From: CAILZL01 sp035548495
Lineage (GTDB): Bacteria > Pseudomonadota > Gammaproteobacteria > Steroidobacterales > Steroidobacteraceae
DNA: 64,000 nt
Direction of reading: 5' to 3'
NCBI GenBank assembly: GCA_035548495.1
Contig: DASZSV010000027.1
Location: forward strand, 1-64,000
The position numbers and the translations under genes are program-made. The notes under the pieces are model-generated. The model had not been told where the DNA came from. It ran no database searches and saw nothing but the letters and a program-made list of their open reading frames with translations. This document shows positions 52,901 to 61,816 of the stretch, piece by piece; the first letter of the stretch is position 1; each line of letters opens with the position of its first letter.

Positions 52901-54353
52901 CGGCCTGCTGAGCGTCATCAATGACATTCTGGATTTCTCCAAGATTGAGGCCAACAAGCTGGAGCTGGATCCGGTTGCGTTCGATATTCGCGATACCATG
53001 GAAGCAACGCTCAAGACACTGGCATTGCGCGCTCATGAAAAACACCTTGAACTCACCTGCGAAGCAGATCCCGCCATTCCCGCTTCATTGATCGCCGATG
53101 AAAACCGGCTGCGTCAGGTGTTGCTCAACCTGGTGGGTAATGCCATCAAATTCACGGAACACGGCGAAGTCAACCTTGCCGCAAAAGTAATGCAGCATCG
53201 TGATGACGCATGGGTGTTGCAGTTCACTGTCACTGACACCGGCATCGGCATTGCACGTGACCGGCTGCAACATGTTTTTGATCCGTTCACGCAGGCTGAT
53301 TCATCCACCACCCGCCGCTTTGGCGGCACCGGACTGGGTTTGACGATCTGCTCGCGACTGGTGAAGATGATGGGCGGCGACATCAACGTCACCAGCGAAC
53401 CCGGCAAGGGAAGTCAATTCCGTTTCACAATCCACTTGCAAACTGATCCTGCCGCAACGGCATCCAACCGCAGAAAGAGTGCAGATCACACACCACTGCA
53501 TGATCTATCCGTCCTGGTCGTGGATGACAATGCAACTGCATTGCGCATTCTTGGCGATCAATTGCAACAATGGCACATGCAAGTGCATCGTGCTGCCGAC
53601 GCACAACAGGCATTGACGGTGATCAATCAGCAGGCTGCAACACAACCGGTCAAAATCCTGTTATGCGACTTCAACTTGCCACGGCTGGGCAGCCCCACCC
53701 TGTTTGAAGCACTGAGCGCACGGTCCGACCTGAATATCGCGATTATCGCCATGCTGGATGCTGCAGATCAGCGCAATCAAGCCATGCATTGTCATGCACT
53801 GGGCATACAGCACTACATTGTCAAACCGGTGCGCATCAATGAATTGCACAACGTGCTGCTGCAGACACTAAATCTCCGGCACGAAACAACTGCTCCACCG
53901 AAGCCGCAGGCACCGGCGCCGGCGTTATCCAGTCTCAACATCCTGCTTGCCGAAGACAATCAGGTAAATCAGCTGGTGATGCAACGTTTGCTGACCAAGC
54001 GCGGCCATCGCGTGACCATTGCAGGCAATGGCAAGATCGCCTGCGATCTGGTCAAACAGCATGAATTCGATCTTGTTTTCATGGATGTGCAAATGCCGGA
54101 AATGGATGGCTTTGAAGCCACTGCCGAGATACGCCGCCACGAGACAACTCAAAAAACACATATTCCCATCGTGGCACTCACCGCACACGCAATGAGTGGC
54201 GATCAGGAACGTTGCATCGCCGCAGGCATGGACAGCTACATGACCAAGCCCGTAAGTCCCGCCGAACTGGACGACGTGCTGCGCAAGCATTCGACGCTAC
54301 GGGACTCGTTGCACAACCCCGGTGCTGAACAAGACAACGCCGCCTCTGCATAA
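49959..54353 (+). CDS. Hybrid sensor histidine kinase with tandem OB-like periplasmic repeats
   Basis: 1464 residues. Membrane helix 1 near 18-38 (VPLIITVCVLTVLSLSG), a ~700-residue periplasmic part, helix 2 near 755-778 (VWPVLAALLLAVLTSLLWVV), then a PAS domain (IIDMIPSYIFVKDRQGRF), HisKA with the phospho-His near 943 (MSHEIRTPLNGIIG), HATPase (NLVGNAIKFTE, DTGIGI, GTGLGLTI), receiver 1 near 1182 (VLVVDDNATALRI, LLCDFNLPRLG) and receiver 2 near 1327 (ILLAEDNQVNQLV, LVFMDVQMPEMDGFEA). The periplasmic part holds about seven units of the form (G)VV...YYLQDATAGMRV...VRIRG, like serial OB folds. Signal and output unknown; no cognate regulator is adjacent. Monocistronic. Confidence 0.92.
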   Translation: MQRPTARQPVYRLIRNAPVLVPLIITVCVLTVLSLSGNEWPWLSGAPNSISEVKQAAAGSHVEFSGVVTFVNPVEKFYYLQDATAGMRVLQDDQAVPQLSEKVLVQATVKQAYGLHNNARSITLGDVHILKRKIVELPKPDVQPLQELFSGMGNREGIRAETTGIVRAARRVDGLLLIEIGDGYQQLPAIVTDNATLSPAKLLDAHIRLRGVLQTALNPWEQYFPRNENPGLLMHVASTEDITVLDSAPAEIPVVPSIHALMTDTRWINGGHRIRIQGRVVQPESAQVLMIANGGVIMPVETPNAMQFKAGDLVEGTGWPTMRRFTMTLQRAAVSLLDRQDSTVEDDNDHDLPLISSIKTLHHLSVKQSARLLPVDVIAVLTAVDPQLGCFFAYGDGEGIYVDATDQDLHLLKLGQRVRIRGLSAPGGFAPVITHPLVNVLGQGQLPAPATVDTDLAPGGAYDSQWVELEGLVRPIKSTSIGYQFNFITPLGQIAALIVNTDSQQSLDKLVDARVKVRGVLSTSFTPARVLTGYRMYIDSPHNFTVLRSVANNMQELPITPIGELLRYKANVTDARRKRIQGVVTLRDDSNIYVQDASGSLNIKAPGRNLQLGEIITATGYAEPSDNGPQMTDAVIESTHTSGKITPAIVTPDDIFKGNLDNQLVAIDGRLISVDASINQLTLILQSDRQTFTAVLSDNSSTRAFREGSLIRVSGVCIVQRQRQLGRDDTYAAATAFRLSVPELEDIQVLKRAPFWDLSHVWPVLAALLLAVLTSLLWVVSLRRRVRSQTGEIESQRAFLRQIIDMIPSYIFVKDRQGRFTLVNQAFASSRKRSVEDMAGKKESETGVDLIEADTIDREDRSVIDSTTEKVIPEKAQIDAGGRKRWFQTIKRPVFDNHGTVTHVLGVSTDITPHKEAALTMQRAREAAEAANHAKSEFLANMSHEIRTPLNGIIGMSALCLDTELTREQREYVETTKLSADGLLSVINDILDFSKIEANKLELDPVAFDIRDTMEATLKTLALRAHEKHLELTCEADPAIPASLIADENRLRQVLLNLVGNAIKFTEHGEVNLAAKVMQHRDDAWVLQFTVTDTGIGIARDRLQHVFDPFTQADSSTTRRFGGTGLGLTICSRLVKMMGGDINVTSEPGKGSQFRFTIHLQTDPAATASNRRKSADHTPLHDLSVLVVDDNATALRILGDQLQQWHMQVHRAADAQQALTVINQQAATQPVKILLCDFNLPRLGSPTLFEALSARSDLNIAIIAMLDAADQRNQAMHCHALGIQHYIVKPVRINELHNVLLQTLNLRHETTAPPKPQAPAPALSSLNILLAEDNQVNQLVMQRLLTKRGHRVTIAGNGKIACDLVKQHEFDLVFMDVQMPEMDGFEATAEIRRHETTQKTHIPIVALTAHAMSGDQERCIAAGMDSYMTKPVSPAELDDVLRKHSTLRDSLHNPGAEQDNAASA

Positions 54354-54524
54354 AGAATCATTGTCATTCTTCAGTAATCCATTCTTCTGCATTGAAGTTA
54401 CCTACAGAAGTGGCGCATTTTCACATCATGCCACTGCAGCTCAAACGCCCCAAAGAATACAAACGCTGCGAGGCTGAGCATCGTTTGAATCAATACAAGC
54501 TGACTATTTAACGATGGTGAATCG

Positions 54525-55922
54525 TTACTCTGTCAACTGCACTTGCTGAAAACGCGGTGCAAGCAGGTGCATCAGCACCCATGCCAGCAGATACGCTGAA
54601 CCGCACACAACAAACAGGATGCCGTAACCCAATTCAACATGGCCGCGATTGGTGAAGTACTTCAACAACTCGCCTGCTGCACCCGCAATCAGCATGCCGC
54701 CAATGGCGCCCGCCATACCACCGATACCGGTCACTGATGCCACTGCACGCTTCGGAAACATGTCGGACACTGTGGTGAAAATATTTGCAGACCACGCCTG
54801 GTGTGCCGCACAGGCAATGGCAATCGTCGCCACTGCAAACCAGGTATTGATGGCGCCGAGCCGTGATGCCAGCAACACGGACAACGGAAACAATGCGATG
54901 ACAAACATGGATACTTTACGCGCGCGGCTTGTATTCATTCCTGAATGAATCAATCGTTTTGGCAGCCAGCCGCCTGCAATGGAACCGATGGTTGATACGG
55001 TATAGATCACTGCGATAGCAAACTCCCACGTAATCACGCCCGGCACTTTGTCAGTACCACCGGTAAAATCCGGATGAGCCGCCATGTAGTCATGAACCTT
55101 TCTTGCATTTTCACCGGTAAGAAAAGAAGGTAACCAGAACAGAAAGAACCACCAGATGGGATCCGTCAGAAATTTACCCACCGCAAATGACCATGTCTGG
55201 CGGAAGGCAAGCAACTTGAACCATGACACCTTGGTTTCTTCAACAACCTTTTCATCCGGATCACTGTGAATATAGTCAAACTCTGTTTGCCCAAGATGTC
55301 TGCTTTCCAGCTTTGATGCAGGCGATGCATAAAACGCATACCAGAATATCAGCCATATCAAGCCAACAACACCAGTCAATACAAACGCCCACTCCCAACC
55401 CCATGCGGACGCAATGAAGGGAACGGTCAAGGGCGCGACAATGGAACCGATGTTGGCGCCGGAGTTATACAACCCCGTGGCAAGCGCGCGTTCTTTTTTT
55501 GGAAACCACTCGGCAATGGTCTTGTTTGCCGCAGGAAAATTGCCGGCTTCAGAGAGACCCAGTGCCGCACGCCAGAATCCAAAGCTCCATGTGTGCTGGC
55601 CAAACGCATGACCAATTGCTGCAATGCTCCAGCCAATCAATGAATATGCATAGCCGGTCTTTGTGCCCAGTTTGTCGATAAAGCGCCCCGCACCCAGCAT
55701 GCCCACGGCATACGCAATCTGGAAACACATCACCACATGCGAGTAGTTCAGTTCCTGATTTCCCTTGTCAAGACCAAACACGCCAGCATCCGACAGTGTT
55801 TGCTTCAGCAGGCCCAGTACATTGCGATCAAGATAATTGACGGTGGTTGCAAAAAAAACCAGTGCGCAAATGGTCCAGCGATATCTGCCAATTTGCATGT
55901 TCAACTCATTCAGCTTGTTCAT
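54525..55922 (-). CDS. MFS hexuronate transporter (ExuT-like)
   Basis: 465 residues with 12 predicted membrane helices. Anion:cation symporter marks: FFATTVNYLDRNVLGLLKQT, IAYAVGMLGAGRFIDKLGTKTGY, LGLSEAGNFPAANKTIAEWFPKKERALATGLYNSGANIGS, WWFFLFWLPSFL, SDMFPKRAVASVTGIGGMAGAIGG. This is the ExuT/GudP/glucarate-hexuronate group; import of glucuronate or galacturonate is the most likely role. It fits the acetyl-xylan-esterase-like and GH67-like genes further on. No uronate isomerase (uxaC) is in the window. Monocistronic. Confidence 0.88.
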   Translation of the reverse strand: MNKLNELNMQIGRYRWTICALVFFATTVNYLDRNVLGLLKQTLSDAGVFGLDKGNQELNYSHVVMCFQIAYAVGMLGAGRFIDKLGTKTGYAYSLIGWSIAAIGHAFGQHTWSFGFWRAALGLSEAGNFPAANKTIAEWFPKKERALATGLYNSGANIGSIVAPLTVPFIASAWGWEWAFVLTGVVGLIWLIFWYAFYASPASKLESRHLGQTEFDYIHSDPDEKVVEETKVSWFKLLAFRQTWSFAVGKFLTDPIWWFFLFWLPSFLTGENARKVHDYMAAHPDFTGGTDKVPGVITWEFAIAVIYTVSTIGSIAGGWLPKRLIHSGMNTSRARKVSMFVIALFPLSVLLASRLGAINTWFAVATIAIACAAHQAWSANIFTTVSDMFPKRAVASVTGIGGMAGAIGGMLIAGAAGELLKYFTNRGHVELGYGILFVVCGSAYLLAWVLMHLLAPRFQQVQLTE

Positions 55923-56248
55923 GTTCTGTTCTTGGATTGGTTATTGGCCAGGTTGATATTTGTAATATAAACGCATTGGCACGCAAAAGCCAATGCGCTG
56001 ATGAAAATATCATCTTTGACAGATGGGTTCAGTTGCAATACTGCCGCAGTCGACAAGTGCATGGTAAGGAAGAACTCGAATTGCGTGCCACCATTTCTTT
56101 TTAATGCACAGCAGCAACACTCTGGCCTTCTGCGAACCAGGTGATTTTCCAAGAAGGAATATCTTGCATATAGCACAATGCCGCCAAGTGGGCATACTCA
56201 CTTGGCGGCACACGTGACAGAAGAATCAACCCGCTTGCTTACTCCGCG
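55923..56248. other. Intergenic stretch with a 12-bp-stem hairpin
   Basis: 326 bases. At 56179-56210 a perfect 12-bp stem TGCCGCCAAGTG/CACTTGGCGGCA with an 8-base loop lies 38 bases past the BON gene stop. There is no T-tract, so it may be a transcript-stabilising hairpin or a weak terminator. The remainder carries the promoter of exuT (leftward) and nothing else I can support. Confidence 0.55.
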
Positions 56249-56887
56249 TCACGAATGATCAGCAGTCATCAGACCGGAAGTATCAACACTCTTAACACCC
56301 TCCACTTTTTCCGCAATATCCTTGACATGATCAATTGCATCATGATTTGCGAGTGTGCCGGTCAACTTGACTACACCGTGATATGTTTTGACGCTGACAT
56401 CAAATCCCTTGCTGACACTGTCGGCGAGAATCTCCGATTTCACCTTGGTGGTGATCCAGCTGTCACTCACGACGCGCCTGGTTTTGGTCGCGACCTGTTT
56501 GGTTTTAGCCTCCAGCTTGTTGCTGGATGGCGTCGTCAAATTGTTGTCAACGCTTTTTACACCTTCAATCATGCGGGCGTCCTTCTCTGCCAGTGACTTG
56601 GCATCGGACGACGCCGCCTTGCCGCTCAGCGTGACAACACCATTGGTGGTCATGACGCTGATACTGGATTTGCGCAGTGCTTTTTCCTGCATGAATTTTG
56701 CCTTGACCTTGGTGGTAATGGCAGCATCGTCCAGCGTCGCCACCAATCCGTCGCTATGCGCTTGTGGCATGGAGGTGTCGGCAGCTGATGCAGGGCCGGA
56801 CAGCCCGGTCATCAAACCGGCAATCACAATCATGGTTGTGGCGCCCAGTGCACGGGCAGAGAATCTCGAATTGAACAAGGTATTCAT
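56249..56887 (-). CDS. Periplasmic BON-domain protein (OsmY-like)
   Basis: 212 residues. Signal peptide with an Ala-rich end (LMTGLSGPASAADT). Two BON domains: about 55-115 (ITTKVKAKFMQEKALRKSSI, VVTLSGKAASSDAKSLAEKD, IEGVKSVDNNL) and about 145-205 (WITTKVKSEILADSVSKGFD, GVVKLTGTLANHDAIDHVKD, VEGVKSVDTSG). OsmY-type proteins act as periplasmic chaperones or membrane-stress factors. GGAG is found before the ATG at 56887 (AAGGAGAAGC). Monocistronic. Confidence 0.9.
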   Translation of the reverse strand: MNTLFNSRFSARALGATTMIVIAGLMTGLSGPASAADTSMPQAHSDGLVATLDDAAITTKVKAKFMQEKALRKSSISVMTTNGVVTLSGKAASSDAKSLAEKDARMIEGVKSVDNNLTTPSSNKLEAKTKQVATKTRRVVSDSWITTKVKSEILADSVSKGFDVSVKTYHGVVKLTGTLANHDAIDHVKDIAEKVEGVKSVDTSGLMTADHS

Positions 56888-57272
56888 AATGCTTCTCCTT
56901 TTGTTGTCCGCAACAGCGGAATTGAGTCGTAACTATGAATCATCAATGTCAATGACCTCACACTCTGATTGGCAAACAAAACCGTTTCCGGCATTGATGC
57001 CAACACACGACCATCAACAACTTGATAGGCAGTTGTTCCGCGCAAAGGTTCAGCATCCATTACGGCATCGTAACGGTAACATGTCTGCCAGCGGCAACAG
57101 ATTGAATGAGAATTGAAAACACAAAATCGGCACAACAATTTCGTAATGATCACTCCGAACCATTCCGCGAAATCATTTTGACGATATTCATCACATACCT
57201 GCAGCATGCAGTTGTAACTGCATGCCGGTAGTGACATTTGATAGAAAACACTGCTTCGGAGATCACCCAGCT
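56888..57272. other. Gene-free stretch between BON and lipoprotein genes
   Basis: 385 bases. A minus-strand open frame spans 56884-57237, but it has no family resemblance, overlaps the BON start and looks Cys- and Arg-rich as in non-coding translation, so I leave it out. It presumably carries the BON promoter and leader. I see no RNA gene. Confidence 0.5.
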
Positions 57273-57878
57273 TCAGCCGCCATTGACTCCCTGACGCTTC
57301 GGCGAAGGACTAATGAAAAACTTCGGAAATTTTATATCGCTGCACTTGGGTGTGTAAGGCCAGCTCGTTTGCTGAGCATTGGTTCGCACCAGTAACTTGC
57401 CGACTTCATTCGGCGGGTTGTGGTAAAGCAGGAAATAGCTGGTGTTGTTTGCTTCTTTTGCTGCATCGGGATCAGTGGTGGAGACTACAAAAACGGCATA
57501 CTTGTTTACTGACACTTTCGCGCCCGCAGCAACACTGATTGATTTCTGCAGCGGAGTGAAACCCAGCAGCGACCCTTGCTGCGCTGTGGCAATCCAGTCG
57601 AAGGAAGTCCCGCCGTCGCCGGTATTGATCCACAGTGCTTGCGGATTGAACGAATAGGCGGCTGTCGTTTTTGAATTATCGATATCCAGGATCCGGAAAA
57701 ACACAAACGCCACGCCGGTCGGCGGCTCCGTACCCGTTGAGAATGGATTACCGGCATCGCAGGCACCAATTTGTTCATAAGTGATTGTGGATGGATTGGG
57801 GCTGCAAGCTGCAAGTAACAGCCCCATCAAGGCACAGAACAGAAAAATCAGACGGCGCATAATCACTCGAGTGTTCAT
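57273..57878 (-). CDS. Hypothetical lipoprotein
   Basis: 201 residues. Signal MNTRVIMRRLIFLFCALMGL followed by lipobox LLAAC. The mature part, GVAFVFFRILDIDNSKTTAA, YSFNPQALWINTGDGGTSFD, GAKVSVNKYAVFVVSTTDPD, is mostly strand and looks like a single immunoglobulin-like or jelly-roll domain. I recognise no family. GGAG lies 10 bases before the ATG at 57878, which decides it against an ATG six codons later. Confidence 0.75.
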   Translation of the reverse strand: MNTRVIMRRLIFLFCALMGLLLAACSPNPSTITYEQIGACDAGNPFSTGTEPPTGVAFVFFRILDIDNSKTTAAYSFNPQALWINTGDGGTSFDWIATAQQGSLLGFTPLQKSISVAAGAKVSVNKYAVFVVSTTDPDAAKEANNTSYFLLYHNPPNEVGKLLVRTNAQQTSWPYTPKCSDIKFPKFFISPSPKRQGVNGG

Positions 57879-58377
57879 ACAAAATCTCCTCTTGCGTATC
57901 AGCAGGTTCTGCCATCGAATTGATGTTTATCGCCTTATCAAATCAGGATGATGTGTCTTGATAGTCACTCTCAACGCTGTGTTTGGCGAATATTCCAGCG
58001 TCTGGATAGTATTCAGCTTTTATATCGGCTGTTGTAAGTCAAATCTGGTGTTGCCACCCAATTTAACGCTCATTCTCCACGCCAGTCTCGTCATCCGCAC
58101 CTTTCCCGATGGCAACCACAATCTGCAACAAGCAGACACCGGCGGCTTGCGCGAAATGATGCAGATGAAGGAACATCGTGCATGCCCCGGCTACCACATG
58201 GCGATGACTGCGTGGTTACGCAAGAACGTACTGGAGTAACGGATTGTCATTCCTTTCATTGACCTGACACGGCTATCTTGCTGTTAAAAAAGAACCGTCA
58301 AAAGAGATGCGCAACAGCTTGCCAATAGAGCATAGAATAGTTCCTCCATACGATGCGGCAACAAAAAAGGTATCGCA
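57879..58377. other. Promoter region and possible gene remnant before the esterase gene
   Basis: 499 bases. A plus-strand frame ending at 58239 (GGLREMMQMKEHRACPGYHM) has no start with a ribosome-binding site and no recognisable family; it could be the end of a decayed gene. At 58282 onward there is TTGCTGTTAAAAAAGAACCG, near the likely promoter of the esterase. No hairpin with T-tract was found for the flanking genes. Confidence 0.4.
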
Positions 58378-59379
58378 ATGATTAAAAAATTGATCGCAAT
58401 ACTTGCGCTGGGATTAACTGGTACTTTGTCTTTCACACTCTGCGCTAAAGAAACAGCAACCGTGTCCGCACCAGCCGAGAAGTCAGTCACTGCATCGGTC
58501 AACAAGGCAAACTACTTTCCACCGCCAATGCAAAGCTTCCCGTTGTATGGTGATGCTGCAATTCCCAACTCGAAGCCCGGCCCGAATGAGGAAACCACGG
58601 GGAATCCCGGCTGGATACAGAAGGTTTCACGGCCGGCTATTCAGGTGTACTTGCCCGCTAAAATCAAAGCCACCGGCGCCAGTGTTCTGATTTTTCCCGG
58701 CGGCGGTTATGCCGGCCTCACCTTCGAATATGAGGGCACGCAGCAGGCAATGTTCTTTGTTGATCACGGCGTCGCAGCGTTTGTGGTCAAGTACCGTATT
58801 CCAAGCGACAAAACAATGATCGATAAATCCATGGGTCCATTGCAAGATGCGCAGCAGGCGATGCGATTTGCGCGCCAGCATGCTGTTGAGTGGAATCTTG
58901 ATCCGGCACGACTCGGCGCAATTGGTTTCTCGGCAGGCGGGCATGTAGCTTCGTCACTGGCAACGCATTTCAACAAGGCTTACGTTGACAATCCAGATCA
59001 CACTAACCTGCGTCCTGATTTTCTGATTGTGGTGTATCCCGTCATCAGCATGGACGCAAAGATCACACATATGGATTCACGCAATGCACTGCTGGGTACA
59101 GCACCATCAGAAGATAAAGTCCGGCTGTTCTCCAACGAATTGCAAGTAACCAAAGACACGCCCCCCACCCTGATCCTTCAGGCAGCGGATGACAAACTGG
59201 TCGACGTCGATAACAGTGTCGTGTTCTTTGAAGCGCTTCGCCATGCCGGTGTCTCTGTCGAAGCACATCTGTTTGAAAAGGGGCAGCATGGCCTGTTCCT
59301 GATGCCGCGTGACCAATGGCAGGGAATCATCATGCAGTGGCTTACTGAAAACGGTTGGCTGTGTACGAAGACGAACTAG
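58378..59379 (+). CDS. Exported alpha/beta hydrolase, acetyl-xylan-esterase/BD-FAE-like
   Basis: 333 residues with signal peptide MIKKLIAILALGLTGTLSFT (cleavage near CAK). Marks: PAIQVYLPAKIKATGASVLIF, FPGGGYAGLTFEYEG (oxyanion HGG-like loop, here PGGGY), VVKYRIP, nucleophile Ser in LGAIGFSAGGHVAS, acid in LQAADDKLVDVDNS, catalytic His in EKGQHGLFLMP. This layout matches bacterial acetyl xylan / feruloyl esterase-like enzymes that remove acyl groups from hemicellulose. AAGG lies about 10 bases before the ATG. Periplasmic or secreted. Neighbouring ExuT and GH67-like genes support a xylan theme. Confidence 0.85.
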   Translation: MIKKLIAILALGLTGTLSFTLCAKETATVSAPAEKSVTASVNKANYFPPPMQSFPLYGDAAIPNSKPGPNEETTGNPGWIQKVSRPAIQVYLPAKIKATGASVLIFPGGGYAGLTFEYEGTQQAMFFVDHGVAAFVVKYRIPSDKTMIDKSMGPLQDAQQAMRFARQHAVEWNLDPARLGAIGFSAGGHVASSLATHFNKAYVDNPDHTNLRPDFLIVVYPVISMDAKITHMDSRNALLGTAPSEDKVRLFSNELQVTKDTPPTLILQAADDKLVDVDNSVVFFEALRHAGVSVEAHLFEKGQHGLFLMPRDQWQGIIMQWLTENGWLCTKTN

Positions 59380-59602
59380 TCCTTCTCAAAATGTAATGCG
59401 CTAAGTAAGTTTGGATACAACCGGAGTTCAGGAGTCGCATTCAATGTGGAAACAAATGAGTCCATTCAATACTGATGGCGAGCACCGTATGGATATGAAT
59501 AATGAGCGTCATCAAATTGCGATGGTTTCCAGTCTACCGTGTCGACCAGCAGATAATGTTGCCTGTCAAACACCGGCTTTCTTTGCCGGGGTAATCGATG
59601 GT

Positions 59603-60550
59603 CTATTCATCCGATGCATTCACACGGCGCCGACGCAACGAAGTAATCTCGCGGCGCGGCGGTGAACCGAACAAACGTCGATATTCCCTGTTGAATTGTG
59701 ACGGGCTTTCGTAACCAACGCGATGTGCTGCCGTTGCCACTTCCACTCCTTCCATCATCAACAGTCGGCGTGCCTCGTACAAACGCAGCTTCTTTTGAAA
59801 TTGCAGCGGTGACATTGATGTCACTGCTTTGAAGCGCGCATGAAATGTAGACAAACTCATATGCGATGCGTCCGCCAGTTCGTCGATACGCAACGGCTGC
59901 TGATAACGTCTTTGCAGCAGTTGTATCGCACGACTGATCCGTTGTACCGGGCCATCCACTGCAACGAGATGACGCAAACGATGTCCCATTTCCCCGCGCA
60001 ATACGCGATACCATATTTCACGCAAAGCAAGCGGACCCAGGACCGATAAATCGTCCGGAGCGTCGAGCAGGCGCACCAGGCGAAGCACCACATCCAGCAA
60101 GTCAGTCGGCATGCGTGCAATAAAATAGGGAAGCGCGGATTGCGACGCCGGCGAAGTGTTATTTTCCAGATCCAGTAACAGTCTCCCCATTTCATTGACG
60201 TCAATATCAATCCGCATACACAGGTAGGGCCTCTCCGGCGAGGCATCGACCACCTGTCCCAGCACCGGCAGCGTCACCGAGACAATCAGGTAGTTAAATG
60301 CATCATAATAAATCGACTCGTTGCCGATGATGGCGCGCTTGCGACCTTGCACCACCACGCACAGACTGGGCGAATACACGGATGGCAGCGGCTGACTGAC
60401 ATCACTGGTACGTATAAACGCGAGCGGTGAAAATGCAGTGGGATTTATTCCATCAGTGGTGGTGGCACGTGATATGCGCGCGACGAGTTCCGCCTGTCGT
60501 GGGTCAATGGGTACAACGTTGCTGTCTGACTTGCTGTCGAGATTGCGCAT
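59603..60550 (-). CDS. AraC-family transcriptional regulator
   Basis: 315 residues. N-terminal AraC_N-type cupin (about 35-180: PLPSVYSPSLCVVVQGRKRA, YYDAFNYLIVSVTLPVLGQV). C-terminal double helix-turn-helix (about 205-305): INRAI-like start, LRIDELADASHMSLSTFHARF, KAVTSMSPLQFQKKLRLYEA, RRLL, VATAAHRVGYESPSQFNREY, RRLFGSPPRREI. It is divergent from the aldo-keto reductase gene with a 166-bp gap and probably controls it. This pairing is common for the AraC_N subgroup. Confidence 0.93.
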   Translation of the reverse strand: MRNLDSKSDSNVVPIDPRQAELVARISRATTTDGINPTAFSPLAFIRTSDVSQPLPSVYSPSLCVVVQGRKRAIIGNESIYYDAFNYLIVSVTLPVLGQVVDASPERPYLCMRIDIDVNEMGRLLLDLENNTSPASQSALPYFIARMPTDLLDVVLRLVRLLDAPDDLSVLGPLALREIWYRVLRGEMGHRLRHLVAVDGPVQRISRAIQLLQRRYQQPLRIDELADASHMSLSTFHARFKAVTSMSPLQFQKKLRLYEARRLLMMEGVEVATAAHRVGYESPSQFNREYRRLFGSPPRREITSLRRRRVNASDE

Positions 60551-60716
60551 GGCGGCATCATACGCCTATTAAAATCAATTTTACCCTGCCAATCGTGCAT
60601 CTCGGAGAATCGGGCAAGAATGGCGGAGGACCAATCTATCGCATCCCGTCGAACAGATTTACTCTATTGTCCATCGAATTCCCACTCGTGATTCCATTTA
60701 CTATCTGGAGAGTCCC

Positions 60717-61712
60717 ATGAATCAATCCATTCCACAACGCAAGTTGGGTATGTACCTTCAAGTTTCTGCCATCGGACTGGGCTGTATGGGTATGTCGGAG
60801 TTTTATGGAGCGTCCGAGGACGCCGCCAATCTGAAGGTACTGCATCACGCGTTGGATATCGGGATTAACTTCCTCGATACCGCAGATATGTATGGGGTGG
60901 GCGCCAACGAACAGTTGCTTGCACAAGTACTCAAAACCCGGCGCAAAGAAATCGTTCTCGCAACCAAGTTTGGCAACCAGCGCAGCAAGGCCGGTGAATT
61001 TCTCGGCGTCAATGGAAAACCCGAATACGTTCGCAGCGCATGTGATGCCAGCCTGTCACGTCTTGGCGTGGAGTGTATCGATCTCTACTATCAACATCGT
61101 GTTGATCCCACTGTCGCGATCGAGGAAACGGTGGGTGCGATGGCGGAATTGGTAAAGGCAGGCAAAGTGCGCTACCTGGGACTATCCGAGGCCAGTGCGA
61201 CCACCATTGCACGTGCTGCAGCAGTTCATCCAATTGCAGCACTGCAGAGCGAATACTCGTTGTGGACTCGCGACGTGGAACAGGACATTTTGCCCACCTG
61301 CCGCAAACTGGGCATCGGATTCGTGGCCTATTCTCCATTGGGCCGTGGCTTTTTAACTGGCGCCATTCAAAATACCGCTGAGCTTGCCGCCAACGATTGG
61401 CGTCGACAGAATCCCCGCTTTGCAGGCGACAATATGCAACAGAACAAATTGCTGGTCGACGCAATTACCAAGATTGCCAATTCACGAAACTGCACGCCCG
61501 CACAGCTGGCACTGGCGTGGCTGCTTCATCAGGGTCAGGACATTGTGCCGATTCCCGGCACCCGTCGAATCAGTCGTCTGGATGAAAACGCACAAGCAAC
61601 ACGGATACTACTTACCAACGATGAAACTCAACAGATCAACACGGTGCTGAACAATTTTCAGGTGGCGGGAACACGTTACCCCGCAGCAGCGATGGGTTCG
61701 TTAAATAGATAA
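60717..61712 (+). CDS. Aldo/keto reductase
   Basis: 331 residues, NADPH-dependent (beta/alpha)8 oxidoreductase. Marks: SAIGLGCMGMSEFYGASEDA, GINFLDTADMYGVGANEQLL (catalytic Asp and Tyr), EIVLATKFGN (Lys), DLYYQHRVDP (His), SEYSLWTRDVEQDILPTCRK, FVAYSPLGRGFLTGAI, and PIPGTRRISRLDENAQA for cofactor binding. AKR13-like. The ATG at 60717 follows GAGAG-type box (CTGGAGAGTCCC). Controlled most likely by the divergent AraC gene. Substrate unknown. Confidence 0.93.
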   Translation: MNQSIPQRKLGMYLQVSAIGLGCMGMSEFYGASEDAANLKVLHHALDIGINFLDTADMYGVGANEQLLAQVLKTRRKEIVLATKFGNQRSKAGEFLGVNGKPEYVRSACDASLSRLGVECIDLYYQHRVDPTVAIEETVGAMAELVKAGKVRYLGLSEASATTIARAAAVHPIAALQSEYSLWTRDVEQDILPTCRKLGIGFVAYSPLGRGFLTGAIQNTAELAANDWRRQNPRFAGDNMQQNKLLVDAITKIANSRNCTPAQLALAWLLHQGQDIVPIPGTRRISRLDENAQATRILLTNDETQQINTVLNNFQVAGTRYPAAAMGSLNR

Positions 61713-61816
61713 CTTCGGTGACCACCAATAGTGTCACAACAATTTTCAATGCAACGTGGGTTCGCGGTTTGTCCGCGTAACCCACAGATACTGCAATCAC
61801 GATTTTACCCCACAGA

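Noticed and set aside
56884..57237. 117-codon minus-strand frame upstream of the BON gene
   Set aside because: Overlaps the BON start, Cys/Arg-rich, no family resemblance.
57958..58239. 93-codon plus-strand frame
   Set aside because: Starts at TTG without a ribosome-binding site and has no recognisable domain; kept only as a possible remnant in the intergenic note.
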